The notes under the pieces are model-generated. The model worked only from the letters and a program-made list of their open reading frames with translations, did no database searches and was not told the origin of the DNA. The position numbers and the translations under genes were made by a program. From Corynebacterium sp. (lineage in GTDB: Bacteria > Actinomycetota > Actinomycetes > Mycobacteriales > Mycobacteriaceae): DNA of 64,000 bases. Positions 1-8,042 of this stretch are shown here, in pieces. Position 1 is the first letter of the stretch; each line of letters begins with the position of its first letter. The stretch is from the NCBI RefSeq assembly GCF_022712275.1, contig NZ_JALAGU010000053.1:1-64000 (forward strand), read 5' to 3'.

Positions 1-45
1 CCCGTGTCTTTCCTCCGGGGCCCGTTCCACCCCCGACCGGAGGGC

Positions 46-71
46 GGACGCAGGCTCTGCACTCTGCGTCC
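46..71. terminator. Small hairpin downstream of the DUF2505 gene
   Basis: An 8-bp stem (46-53 pairing with 64-71) with a 10-nt loop lies just past the 3-prime end of the minus-strand DUF2505 gene. There is no clear T-run, so it is only a possible terminator. Bases 1-100 hold no gene I can support. Confidence 0.35.
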
Positions 72-100
72 CCGCCCCCGTCAGCTCCCTGTGGCGCCTT

Positions 101-577
101 CTACTGCTCCGCCAGCCTGAGAATGCGGGCCACACCCTTCTCCGTGGAGGACGGTGCACCCTCGAGGACCTTCGAGGCGATCTTCGCCCCGACCAGCGCG
201 ATGTGCACCTCGACGGCGACCGTGGACTCCAGCAGCGTAGCGTCCCCCTCGGGCCGGTAGACCTGGTTGGTGGCCATGGTGCCGATGTCCTTGGGCAGCG
301 GCACCGAGGTGAAGATGCTGAAGGAGCCGTCCTCGCGCACCTCGGAGACCTCGGTCTTCTGGACCATCTCCAGTTCCTTGTCCCCCTCCCCCACGACGGC
401 GGTGACGGTGGCGTCCACCGAACCGTCCTCATGGACCTCCCGGTGGCCGTCGCGGATGCGCATCGCCGCGTCATCCGTGTCCAGGGTGAGCAGGAATTCC
501 TCGGAGACCGTGACCTCGCGGACGCGCTCGATCGGTACGGCGATCTCGCGGACGACGGTGGTTGCCCTGGTAGCCAT
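101..577 (-). CDS. DUF2505 domain protein (SRPBCC-like fold)
   Basis: This 158-residue protein matches the actinobacterial DUF2505 family, thought to adopt the START/SRPBCC ligand-binding fold. It has an N-terminal strand-rich start, several alternating beta segments and a long C-terminal helix, with no signal peptide or membrane segment, so it is probably cytoplasmic. The ligand and function are unknown. The ATG lies 3 nt after the stop of the enoyl-CoA hydratase gene upstream, so the two are almost certainly co-transcribed and translationally coupled. The pairing hints at lipid or acyl ligands, but that is inference only. Confidence 0.85.
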   Translation of the reverse strand: MATRATTVVREIAVPIERVREVTVSEEFLLTLDTDDAAMRIRDGHREVHEDGSVDATVTAVVGEGDKELEMVQKTEVSEVREDGSFSIFTSVPLPKDIGTMATNQVYRPEGDATLLESTVAVEVHIALVGAKIASKVLEGAPSSTEKGVARILRLAEQ

Positions 578-580
578 GAT

Positions 581-1378
581 CTAGCGGTGCCTCCACTCGG
601 GATCGCGCTTCTCGACGAAGGCCGCCATCCCCTCTTTCTGGTCCTCGGTGGCGAACAGGCCCCAGAACGCCTCGCGCTCCTGGCGCATCCCTTCGGTCAG
701 GGGGGTGTTGAGGGCGGCGTCCACCGTCTCGGTCGCGGCGGCCAACGCCACGCGGGAGAAGGACGCCACCTTGCGTGCGACGTCGGCTACCGCATCCGTG
801 AAGCCCTCGACCGGCAGGATCCGGGAGACCAGACCGGCCCGCTCGGCTTCCTCGGCGCCCATCATGCGGCCGGTGAGGATGAGGTCCATCGCCTTGTACT
901 TACCGACGGCACGGGTGAGGCGCTGGGTACCGCCCATACCGGGGATGACGCCGAGGGTGATCTCGGGCTGGCCGAACTTCGCCTTCTCGCTGGCGAGGAT
1001 GATGTCGCCCATCATGGCGAGCTCACAGCCGCCGCCGAGGGCGAAGCCCTGGACCGCAGTGATGACCGGGGTCTGGATGTTCGCGACCCGCTCCCACTGG
1101 GCGTAGAAGCGCTTGAGCTTGATGTCGGGCCAGGTCTGGTCCTTCATCTGGGTGATGTCGGCGCCGGCGGCGAAGGCCTTCTCGCTGCCGGTGATGACGA
1201 TCGCCCCGACGGTCTGGTCGGCGTCGAAGAGCTCCAACGCGCCGACGACCTCCTCCATGACGGTCTGGTTGAGGGCGTTGAGTGCCTTGGGCCGGTTCAG
1301 TGTGACGGTGGCGACGCCGTCGGCGACGGAGGTGAGGATCATCTCGTACGTGGTTTCTGAGTCAGTCATGGTGGCCAT
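581..1378 (-). CDS. Enoyl-CoA hydratase/isomerase family protein
   Basis: A crotonase-fold enzyme of 265 residues that should hydrate trans-2-enoyl-CoA to 3-hydroxyacyl-CoA in fatty acid beta-oxidation. The oxyanion-hole motif AGADI is at residues 71-75. Both catalytic glutamates of true hydratases are present: E119 in GGCEL and E139 in GQPEI. An MPGMGGTQRL-like segment follows. The start is ambiguous: an ATG at 1378 and another in frame at 1369, neither with a good ribosome binding site. The open frame runs far upstream through cysK, but only this part has homology. It is first in a two-gene unit with DUF2505. Confidence 0.93.
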   Translation of the reverse strand: MATMTDSETTYEMILTSVADGVATVTLNRPKALNALNQTVMEEVVGALELFDADQTVGAIVITGSEKAFAAGADITQMKDQTWPDIKLKRFYAQWERVANIQTPVITAVQGFALGGGCELAMMGDIILASEKAKFGQPEITLGVIPGMGGTQRLTRAVGKYKAMDLILTGRMMGAEEAERAGLVSRILPVEGFTDAVADVARKVASFSRVALAAATETVDAALNTPLTEGMRQEREAFWGLFATEDQKEGMAAFVEKRDPEWRHR

Positions 1379-1415
1379 TGTGTCACGGCCGTCGACACCC
1401 CGGGTCGGACTGATG

Positions 1416-1451
1416 TACACTTGCCACGAAACGGACAGACCGATCGGTCTA
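1416..1451 (+). promoter_or_regulatory. cysK promoter with McbR-type operator
   Basis: A TACACT -10 element preceded by TG sits at 1416-1421. Bases 1436-1451 read cAGAC-N6-GTCTA, one base from the perfect McbR palindrome TAGAC-N6-GTCTA known from Corynebacterium glutamicum, where McbR represses sulfur-assimilation genes including cysK. The box lies just downstream of the predicted transcription start and ahead of the cysK ATG, a repressing position. The motif is read directly; the regulator is inferred. Confidence 0.75.
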
Positions 1452-1489
1452 GCCACTCGATTCCCCCGGAAGGACGGCCTGCAGCAGCC

Positions 1490-2425
<936 letters not shown>

Positions 2426-2460
2426 TCGACAGGACCGTCCCCCGGGACACATGCCGCACA

Positions 2461-2507
2461 ACGGCCCCGCACCGCCTCTCCCGCACGGAGTGGCGGTACG
2501 GGGCCGT
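2461..2507 (+). terminator. Strong hairpin between cysK and cysE
   Basis: Bases 2461-2476 pair with 2492-2507 in a 16-bp stem with a single mismatch and a 15-nt loop. No T-run follows. It could be a terminator for cysK, or an attenuating or processing hairpin that lowers cysE expression relative to cysK. Confidence 0.6.
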
Positions 2508-2614
2508 CGGTCGTGACAGGGACGGTACCGTGTGACAGAGGAAACCACAGCCGCAGGACAACTGCAGTGACAACACAGGACAACACAAGGACAACACAAG
2601 GAGGCGACTCGACG

Positions 2615-3199
2615 GTGAGTCTGCTCAGCACCCTCAAGGAGGACCTGGCGAACGCCAGGACCCACGATCCCGCAGCGCGCGGTGACCTGGAGAACGCCCT
2701 GGTCTACTCAGGCCTCCACGCCATCTGGAGCCACCGTCTGGCGCACAGACTGTGGGTCCGCGGTGCCAAGGGACCGGCCCGCATCCTCAGCCAGTTCACC
2801 CGCTTCCTCACCGGCGTGGAGATCCACCCCGGCGCCACCATCGGACGCCGCTTCTTCATCGACCACGGAATGGGCGTGGTGATCGGTGAGACGGCCGAGA
2901 TCGGCGATGACGTCATGCTGTACCACGGCGTCACTCTCGGCGGCTCAGAGCTCGTCCAGCGCAAGCGTCACCCCACCATCGGCGACGGCGTGATGGTCGG
3001 TGCGGGCGCGAAGGTCCTGGGCCCTATCACCATCGGGGCCGGCTCCGCGATCGGCGGCAACGCCGTGGTGACCAAGGACGCCCCGGAGAACTCGATCCTC
3101 GTCGGTATCCCGGCGAAGATCCGCCCCCGCAAGGCAGACGAGCACACCCCCCTGGTCGAGCCGGCGTCCTACGTGGACGACCTCCAGAACAACATCTGA
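2615..3199 (+). CDS. cysE: Serine O-acetyltransferase
   Basis: A 194-residue acetyltransferase that converts L-serine and acetyl-CoA to O-acetylserine for CysK. It shows the left-handed beta-helix hexapeptide repeats, from about residue 68 (GATIGRRFFIDHG) onward, including the conserved active-site histidines in IDHGMG and YHGVTLGG. It is the short type lacking the long N-terminal helical domain of enteric CysE, as usual in actinobacteria. The start is GTG at 2615, chosen because AAGGAGG lies at 2598-2604; a longer frame from 2513 has no homology. It lies 189 nt after cysK. Confidence 0.96.
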   Translation: MSLLSTLKEDLANARTHDPAARGDLENALVYSGLHAIWSHRLAHRLWVRGAKGPARILSQFTRFLTGVEIHPGATIGRRFFIDHGMGVVIGETAEIGDDVMLYHGVTLGGSELVQRKRHPTIGDGVMVGAGAKVLGPITIGAGSAIGGNAVVTKDAPENSILVGIPAKIRPRKADEHTPLVEPASYVDDLQNNI

Positions 3200-3208
3200 G
3201 GGCGCCGC

Positions 3209-3230
3209 GTCCCCGGTTCACACCGGGGAC
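3209..3230 (+). terminator. cysE terminator hairpin
   Basis: A perfect 9-bp stem (3209-3217 with 3222-3230) and a 4-nt loop start 10 nt after the cysE stop. Confidence 0.6.
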
Positions 3231-3253
3231 ACGACCGGGCTCCGGACGCACGA

Positions 3254-3283
3254 AATCCCCCGCGGAGTGTTCCGCGGGGGATT
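3254..3283. terminator. Convergent terminator between cysE and tRNA-Phe
   Basis: A perfect 13-bp stem (3254-3266 with 3271-3283) and 4-nt loop sit between the plus-strand cysE and the minus-strand tRNA-Phe. The minus-strand copy is followed by TTT, so it probably ends the Asp-Phe tRNA transcript and may act in both directions. Confidence 0.75.
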
Positions 3284-3291
3284 GTTCAGTG

Positions 3292-3364
3292 TGCCCAGAC
3301 CAGGGATCGAACCAGGGACCTTACACTTTTCAGGCGTACGCTCTACCAACTGAGCTATCTGGGC
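3292..3364 (-). tRNA. tRNA-Phe (GAA)
   Basis: A 73-nt cloverleaf: 7-bp acceptor stem (GCCCAGA with TCTGGGC), D-arm, anticodon loop CTGAAAA giving GAA, T-arm with GGTTCGATCC, and discriminator A. The CCA end is not encoded. It is the second gene of a minus-strand unit behind tRNA-Asp. Confidence 0.96.
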
Positions 3365-3389
3365 AGAAAAGGGGCGTACCCCTCTTCAG

Positions 3390-3463
3390 CGACCCTGACG
3401 AGACTTGAACTCGCGACCTCCGCCGTGACAGGGCGGCGCGCTAACCAACTGCGCCACAGGGCC
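3390..3463 (-). tRNA. tRNA-Asp (GTC), copy 1
   Basis: A 74-nt cloverleaf with anticodon loop CTGTCAC giving GTC, acceptor stem GGCCCTG/CAGGGTC and discriminator G. It is identical over its length to the second copy at 3823-3896. It has its own promoter at 3507-3535 and is followed by tRNA-Phe. Confidence 0.96.
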
Positions 3464-3472
3464 GTGCTGCGG

Positions 3473-3506
3473 ATCGCCTCGCGGCGTGTCCCTTGCACGA
3501 GGCGAT
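3473..3506. repeat. 9-bp inverted repeat in the tRNA-Asp leader
   Basis: Bases 3473-3481 and 3498-3506 are perfect reverse complements with a 16-nt loop, lying between the -10 box and the 5-prime end of tRNA-Asp copy 1. It may be a processing hairpin in the pre-tRNA leader. Confidence 0.5.
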
Positions 3507-3535
3507 ACTCTACACAGGCCCCGTAGAACCGGCAA
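3507..3535 (-). promoter_or_regulatory. Promoter of the tRNA-Asp/tRNA-Phe unit
   Basis: On the minus strand a TTGCCG -35 (3530-3535) and a TAGAGT -10 (3507-3512) are separated by exactly 17 bp, about 44 nt before the tRNA. Confidence 0.7.
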
Positions 3536-3641
3536 ACCAGCATGTAGGACGCCCCTTAACAGGCTCCATCCGAGACGCATCCCAGATACGCCCCGGCACC
3601 TACCCGGCACATACCCGCCGGGTCCGAGGCGCACTACCGTC

Positions 3642-3710
3642 CGTACACGATCATCACGGATCGGGGCAGTCGGTACAACGCCAGGTCCGAAGACGTGATG
3701 ATCGTGTACG
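3642..3710. repeat. 17-bp perfect inverted repeat with a distant near copy
   Basis: Bases 3642-3658 and 3694-3710 are perfect 17-bp reverse complements around a 35-bp centre. A near copy of the arm, extended to GATCCGT-N-ATGAT-N-GTGTACG, occurs at 58163-58183. It is not a typical terminator because of the long loop and lack of a T-run. It could be a protein-binding element or the remnant of a small mobile repeat. Confidence 0.6.
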
Positions 3711-3714
3711 CGCG

Positions 3715-3744
3715 ACAGGGCCAGACAGGGCCAGACAGGGCCAG
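3715..3744. repeat. Tandem repeat matching the tRNA-Asp 5-prime end
   Basis: ACAGGGCCAG is repeated three times. The same bases occur at 3889-3898, where they are the complement of the first acceptor-stem bases of tRNA-Asp copy 2 plus its upstream flank. The array therefore looks like three fragments of a tRNA-Asp gene start. Confidence 0.65.
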
Positions 3745-3781
3745 AGGGTCTGCACCACCCCGACATCCACGCACACGACAA

Positions 3782-3814
3782 ACGGCGGGCCCCACCGAAG
3801 TGGGGACCCGCCGT
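3782..3814 (-). terminator. Terminator of the tRNA-Glu/tRNA-Asp unit
   Basis: A 14-15 bp stem (3782-3795 with 3800-3814, one A:C mismatch) with loop CGAA. On the minus strand it is followed by TTTGT, the form of a Rho-independent terminator just past tRNA-Asp copy 2. Confidence 0.8.
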
Positions 3815-3822
3815 CCATGTTG

Positions 3823-3896
3823 CGACCCTGACGAGACTTGAACTCGCGACCTCCGCCGTGACAGGGCGGCGCGCTAACCAACTGCGCCACAGGGCC
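3823..3896 (-). tRNA. tRNA-Asp (GTC), copy 2
   Basis: A 74-nt cloverleaf identical to copy 1 at 3390-3463, with anticodon GTC and discriminator G. It is co-transcribed behind tRNA-Glu and ends at the hairpin at 3782-3814. The duplicate probably arose by local duplication. Confidence 0.96.
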
Positions 3897-3926
3897 AGAC
3901 AAGAAGTGGAAACTGTGTGTCCACAG

Positions 3927-3999
3927 TACTCCCAACGGGATTCGAACCCGTGTTGCCGCCGTGAAAGGGCGGAGTCCTAGGCCACTAGACGATGGGAGC
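3927..3999 (-). tRNA. tRNA-Glu (TTC)
   Basis: A 73-nt cloverleaf with anticodon loop CTTTCAC giving TTC, acceptor GCTCCCA/TGGGAGT (G1:U72 wobble) and T-loop GTTCGAATC. It is first in the minus-strand Glu-Asp unit. Confidence 0.96.
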
Positions 4000-4055
4000 T
4001 CTACCTCTACCGAAGACAACCCGTTGACCGGGCCGCTCAGGTCGGCAGCTCGTTT

Positions 4056-4084
4056 AGAATAGACCACCGCCCGATCATACACAA
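4056..4084 (-). promoter_or_regulatory. Promoter of the tRNA-Glu/tRNA-Asp unit
   Basis: A minus-strand TTGTGT -35 (4079-4084) and TATTCT -10 (4056-4061) with a 17-bp spacer, 57 nt before tRNA-Glu. Confidence 0.65.
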
Positions 4085-4116
4085 AAATATGCCCTGACCA
4101 GGCGGTTCAACTCCGC

Positions 4117-4905
4117 CTACGGGTAGTCGCGCGCACCGAACAGCGCCGTGCCGACCCGAACACAGGTCGCGCCTTCCGCGATGGCCAGTGGGAAGTCCCC
4201 GGACATCCCCATCGACAGTTCGGTGAGCAGCGCCGGATCCACGACGGCCCGCTCACGCGCCCGCTCCAGGATCCCCCGCAGCTGCACGAAACAGGCCCGC
4301 ACCTCGGACTCGTCCTCACTGTGCACGGCCACCGTCATGAATCCACGGACCCGCAGCCGGTCACACCGGGACGCCGCATCGAGGATCTCATCGACCTCCT
4401 CGGGGGACGCCCCGGTCTTCGCTTCCTCCCCCGAGGTGTTCACCTGCACCAGGACATCCAGTGTCCGCGCAGGGCCGTCCGGCGGACCTCCCGCAGACCC
4501 GTCCGCCGACTCATCGAGCGCCTCCAGACGACGCTGCAGCGCCTCGGCCAGTCGCACCGAGTCGAGCGCCTGGAACTCCGCGGCATGCTCGGCGATGATC
4601 TTCGCCTTGTTGGTCTGCAGGTGTCCGATCGCGACCCACCGGACCGGCAGGTCAGCCATCTCGACGGCCTTCCGTCCGATCTCCTGCGGCTTGTTCTCCG
4701 CGAGTTCGGTCATCCCCGCGTCCACCGCCAGACGCAGCCGCTCCACCGGCACGGTCTTGCTCACCGGCAGCAGGCGGATCTCGGCAGGGTCACGGCCGGC
4801 GGCGCGGGCCGCCTCATCGACGCGGGCGCGCACCGCGTCCCACCGGGCACGGAAATCTGCGGACGTCCCGGTGCGGGACTCAGGGGAAAGATCAGTCTCA
4901 GTCAC
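4117..4905 (-). CDS. YggS family PLP-binding protein
   Basis: A cytoplasmic 262-residue protein of the YggS/PROSC family, which binds pyridoxal phosphate and keeps free PLP in balance rather than catalysing a known reaction. The PLP lysine is K50 in PVSKTV. The family motifs ENKPQE, HLQTNKAK, SGEEAKTG, MGMSGDF and VRVGTALFG are present. A glycine/proline-rich insert at about residues 134-145 is unlike most members. It begins with GTG 5 nt after the pabAB stop, so the two are likely co-transcribed. Confidence 0.95.
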   Translation of the reverse strand: MTETDLSPESRTGTSADFRARWDAVRARVDEAARAAGRDPAEIRLLPVSKTVPVERLRLAVDAGMTELAENKPQEIGRKAVEMADLPVRWVAIGHLQTNKAKIIAEHAAEFQALDSVRLAEALQRRLEALDESADGSAGGPPDGPARTLDVLVQVNTSGEEAKTGASPEEVDEILDAASRCDRLRVRGFMTVAVHSEDESEVRACFVQLRGILERARERAVVDPALLTELSMGMSGDFPLAIAEGATCVRVGTALFGARDYP

Positions 4906-4910
4906 ACTGT

Positions 4911-7073
4911 TCAGCCTAGTCGCCGCACCGGCCGGGCCTTGATCACCGTCTCGTCGTACTCGGCGTCCGGATCGGACTGGGTCACCACCGCCCCTCCGAC
5001 GCCGTAGCTCAGCCGACGCTCCTGACCGTTCCGGGCGGCGACGAGGGTGCGGATGACCACCGACAGATCGACCGCACCGTCGAGAGAGAAGTAACCGACC
5101 GCACCGCTGTACACACCGCGCGGGGCGTCCTCCAGCTCCTCGAGGATGCGCATCGTGCGTTCCTTCGGGGCGCCGGTCATCGATCCCGGCGGGAAGGACG
5201 CCCGGACGGCGTCCACTCCGGTGCGTCCCTCCCCCAGACGCGCGGTGACGGTACTGACCAGCTGATGGACCGTGGCGTAGCTCTCGATGCTGAACAGTTC
5301 GGGGACCTGGACGGTGCCCGGCGCGGCGACGCGGCCGAGATCGTGGCGCACCAGGTCGACAATCATGAGGTTCTCCGCCCGGTCCTTCTCACTGTGCTGC
5401 AGGTCCGCCCGGATGCGCAGGTCCGCCTCCTCGGTGTCGCCGACCGGTCGGGTCCCCTTGATCGGAGAGGAGGTGACGAGTCCGTCGACGGAGACCCGCA
5501 GGAACCGTTCCGGGGAGGTGGACATCACCGTCACACCGGGAAGTCGCAGGAAGGACGCGAAGGGCGCGGGATTGTCGCGCCGCAACGCGGTGTAGATGTC
5601 GAGGTCGTCGGCCGCCGACGCCACGTCGAGAGTGGTGGTGAGGCAGGCCTCGTAGGTTTCCCCGGCGCGGATGAGGTCCTGGATCTTCCGGACGCTTGCC
5701 CGGTAGTCGGCCCGCCCGTGCATGGTGACGGACGCCGCGACCGGAGCGGTCCCGTCCCGCGCATCCCCCTGCTCATCCCTCTGCGCACCCCTCTGCGCAC
5801 CCTCTGCTCCGTTGACCAGGTTCCGCACCACCGCCGCGGTCTGCTCGACCCAGGCGGTCTCGGCGGCGGTGGCCCAGGGGCCGGCGTCCTTCGCCAACGG
5901 ACGGTCAAGGCACAGCAGGTGTGCCTCGGCCTGTTCATGGTCGATGACGACCGCCCGGTCGAGGAAGACGAACGCCGCGTCCGGCTGGCCGACCTCCGCA
6001 GCCGGATGCCGGTTCGGTCCACCCTCGCCGGAACAGCACTGAGCCTTCACCCCGTAGCCGAGGACGCCGACCCAGCCGAGGCGGAAGGCGAACGGCGGCT
6101 CACCGGCGAGGTCATCGTCGAGTCCACCACCACGGATGTTCCACCGTTCCAGGTCGGACCGCAGCCAGTCGAGGATGTCCGCCTGCTCGGTGCGGATCTC
6201 CTCCGCTCCGCTGTCGCCGCGGGAGACAGTGACCGTTCCGGCGTCCACGTCCGCGGTGACGGTCCGGGCCGAGGGGCCGGCATGGTCGCCGGTGGCCGCC
6301 CCCATGACCGAGAACCTCGCCCGTGGATCGGAGTCCGCGTTGCCGTCGAGCCAGACGGCGGGGCCGGTGACGTCCCCGTACAGGGTGCGGAAAAGGTCCT
6401 GGGAGAGCCTGCGGGTACCCGCCGCGTCCAACCCGGTGAGTGGGACGACCTTGTCGCGGACGGTACGGATACGGCCGTGGGCGCGGGTGAGGTCGGCGAA
6501 GTTGGCGAGCAGTTCCGGCCCGTGCCCGGTCTTCACCGACTCCGGGTGGAACTGCACTCCCCACAGCAGCTTGCCGGGGACGCTGAGCCCCATGACCGTG
6601 CCGTCGTCGCTACGGGCGTCCACGGTGACGGCACCGGGGAGACCGGTGACGGCCAGGGAGTGGTAGCGCACCACCTCGAACGGCGAGGGGACGCCACGGA
6701 AGATGTCGCGGCCGCCATGGGTGACCTGCGAGGACCTGCCGTGGACCGGTTCATCCGCGGGCCCGACGGTACCGCCGTAGAGGTGGGCGATGAGCTGGTG
6801 ACCGAGGCAGATGCCGAGGACCGGGATGCCTCGTTCGACGGCGGCGGTGATGACGGCCGGGCAGATGCCGACGTCGTCCGGGTTCAGCGGTGTGCCGGGC
6901 CCCGGGGAGATGACGATGTTGTCGATACGGTCGAGCAGAGCGGCACCGTCGATGTCCCACCGGTCCCAGTCGTTCGGCACGACGACGGGCTCTTCACCGT
7001 TGACCCGGATGAGGTCGTGGACGAGGTTGAAGGTGAAGGAGTCGTGGTTGTCGACGAGCAGCGTCCTGATCAT
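4911..7073 (-). CDS. pabAB: Aminodeoxychorismate synthase, fused PabA-PabB
   Basis: A fusion of about 720 residues that makes 4-amino-4-deoxychorismate from chorismate and glutamine for folate synthesis. Residues 1-200 are a class I glutamine amidotransferase with the nucleophile C89 in GICLGHQ and the FHPES histidine-glutamate motif. The C-terminal two-thirds is the chorismate-binding domain with SPIKGTRP and PPGSMTGAPK. Single-chain PabAB is usual in actinobacteria. I start at the ATG at 7073, because a minus-strand TAATCT -10 at 7081-7086 leaves 7 nt to the ATG; the longer frame to 7136 has no homology. The lyase pabC lies at 26 kb. Confidence 0.95.
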   Translation of the reverse strand: MIRTLLVDNHDSFTFNLVHDLIRVNGEEPVVVPNDWDRWDIDGAALLDRIDNIVISPGPGTPLNPDDVGICPAVITAAVERGIPVLGICLGHQLIAHLYGGTVGPADEPVHGRSSQVTHGGRDIFRGVPSPFEVVRYHSLAVTGLPGAVTVDARSDDGTVMGLSVPGKLLWGVQFHPESVKTGHGPELLANFADLTRAHGRIRTVRDKVVPLTGLDAAGTRRLSQDLFRTLYGDVTGPAVWLDGNADSDPRARFSVMGAATGDHAGPSARTVTADVDAGTVTVSRGDSGAEEIRTEQADILDWLRSDLERWNIRGGGLDDDLAGEPPFAFRLGWVGVLGYGVKAQCCSGEGGPNRHPAAEVGQPDAAFVFLDRAVVIDHEQAEAHLLCLDRPLAKDAGPWATAAETAWVEQTAAVVRNLVNGAEGAQRGAQRDEQGDARDGTAPVAASVTMHGRADYRASVRKIQDLIRAGETYEACLTTTLDVASAADDLDIYTALRRDNPAPFASFLRLPGVTVMSTSPERFLRVSVDGLVTSSPIKGTRPVGDTEEADLRIRADLQHSEKDRAENLMIVDLVRHDLGRVAAPGTVQVPELFSIESYATVHQLVSTVTARLGEGRTGVDAVRASFPPGSMTGAPKERTMRILEELEDAPRGVYSGAVGYFSLDGAVDLSVVIRTLVAARNGQERRLSYGVGGAVVTQSDPDAEYDETVIKARPVRRLG

Positions 7074-7080
7074 GCCGCTG

Positions 7081-7119
7081 AGATTACCGCCGCCGCCCCC
7101 TGCGCTCTCCCGATAGAGT
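7081..7119. promoter_or_regulatory. Divergent promoter pair, pabAB and DUF3592-like gene
   Basis: The -10 hexamers TAATCT (minus strand, 7081-7086) and TAGAGT (plus strand, 7114-7119) lie 7 nt before the ATGs at 7073 and 7127. They point away from the start of the other gene, with overlapping -35 regions, so the two genes probably compete for polymerase and both mRNAs may be leaderless. Confidence 0.55.
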
Positions 7120-7126
7120 CGACACC

Positions 7127-7891
7127 ATGACCACACGTGATCCAGGTAACAGATTCTGGCGGATGCCGCGGGGTGCGGTGGCCGTGGCGGTCCTGCTGTG
7201 GGTCCCGGTCGCTGTGGTCGGTGTCCGGACCGGACGCGTGATGGGACAGCCTACGGCGTGGAGCAGTTCCGGTACCGGTTCCCTGCAGGACGAACCAGGG
7301 GTCTGGCTCAGTGCATCCTGGACATCGGGACTGATCCTCCTGCTGCTCATGGTCTTCCTCGTGCGGAACCGGGAGGGCGTGTGGTCCGTCGGCTACGACG
7401 TCTTCCGTTACCTGGGGACGGTGGCCCTCAGCATCGGGGTCGGTGGTCTGTCGACCCTGTCCGGTGAACACCATCACGCCACCCTGAGCTGGGCACTGCC
7501 TGTGACGGTCGTCGGCGTCCTGTTCTTTGCCGCGCCGTGGCTGATCACCGCCTACCGCGCCGCGTTACAGCGTCACCGGGACGAGATCCGGTTCCACGGT
7601 GCCGGGTCCCCGGGTCAGGTCACGGGTGTGTGGAGCTTCGTCGAGGACGAGCGCCGGCTACGACACCGCGCGACGATCCGATTCACCGACACCTCGGGGA
7701 CGCGACGGTGGGTCAGGCGTCTCGCACCGAGGAACGTCCGCCTCGTGGAAGAGGGGGACGCCGTGACGGTCCACTTCGACCCGGACCACCCCGGGCGTCG
7801 GCGGAGTATCTCGGTCGACTGGACAAGTGCGGCGGCACACCGGGCCACAGGACGGGCGCGCCGACAGCGCGGGCCCGGACGCCTGCCCTGA
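7127..7891 (+). CDS. DUF3592-like membrane protein
   Basis: A 254-residue protein with about four predicted membrane helices (near residues 13-33, 62-80, 91-110 and 115-137), followed by a soluble beta-rich domain at 140-235. The soluble part, with a hydrophobic strand pattern ending in VTVHFDPDHPGR, resembles the DUF3592 domain found in many bacterial membrane proteins of unknown role. The C-terminus is arginine-rich. The ATG at 7127 has no ribosome binding site but a TAGAGT -10 seven nt before it. Function is unknown. Confidence 0.75.
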   Translation: MTTRDPGNRFWRMPRGAVAVAVLLWVPVAVVGVRTGRVMGQPTAWSSSGTGSLQDEPGVWLSASWTSGLILLLLMVFLVRNREGVWSVGYDVFRYLGTVALSIGVGGLSTLSGEHHHATLSWALPVTVVGVLFFAAPWLITAYRAALQRHRDEIRFHGAGSPGQVTGVWSFVEDERRLRHRATIRFTDTSGTRRWVRRLAPRNVRLVEEGDAVTVHFDPDHPGRRRSISVDWTSAAAHRATGRARRQRGPGRLP

Positions 7892-8042
7892 GCGGGACAC
7901 CGGGCCAGTGTTTCGCCGGCGGTACACGGACGCCGGCACGCCCGACGTGACCGTCGTCCTCGAGGCGGGCGCACTCTGTCCCGGATGGCCGCCGACCTCG
8001 TCGTCGCGGAGATCGGACGACTCGCGACGACAGACTGAACGG

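Larger units (their letters stand above)
3464..3822. other. Repeat-rich spacer between the two tRNA-Asp copies
   Basis: This 359-nt stretch has no supportable protein gene. From left to right it holds the Asp-Phe leader hairpin and promoter, a 17-bp inverted repeat (3642-3710), a three-copy 10-bp tandem repeat (3715-3744) and the terminator of the upstream Glu-Asp unit (3782-3814). Confidence 0.7.

Noticed and set aside
203..1360. Long plus-strand frame opposite the enoyl-CoA hydratase and DUF2505 genes
   Set aside because: It is antisense to two clear homologues and its protein is a typical high-GC shadow with no domain.
3464..4116. Mobile element or phage insertion at the tRNA cluster
   Set aside because: No integrase, transposase or direct target repeats are visible. 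The repeats found are short and explained by local duplication or unknown elements.
5265..7130. 621-codon plus-strand frame opposite pabAB
   Set aside because: It is a shadow of pabAB with biased composition and no recognisable family.
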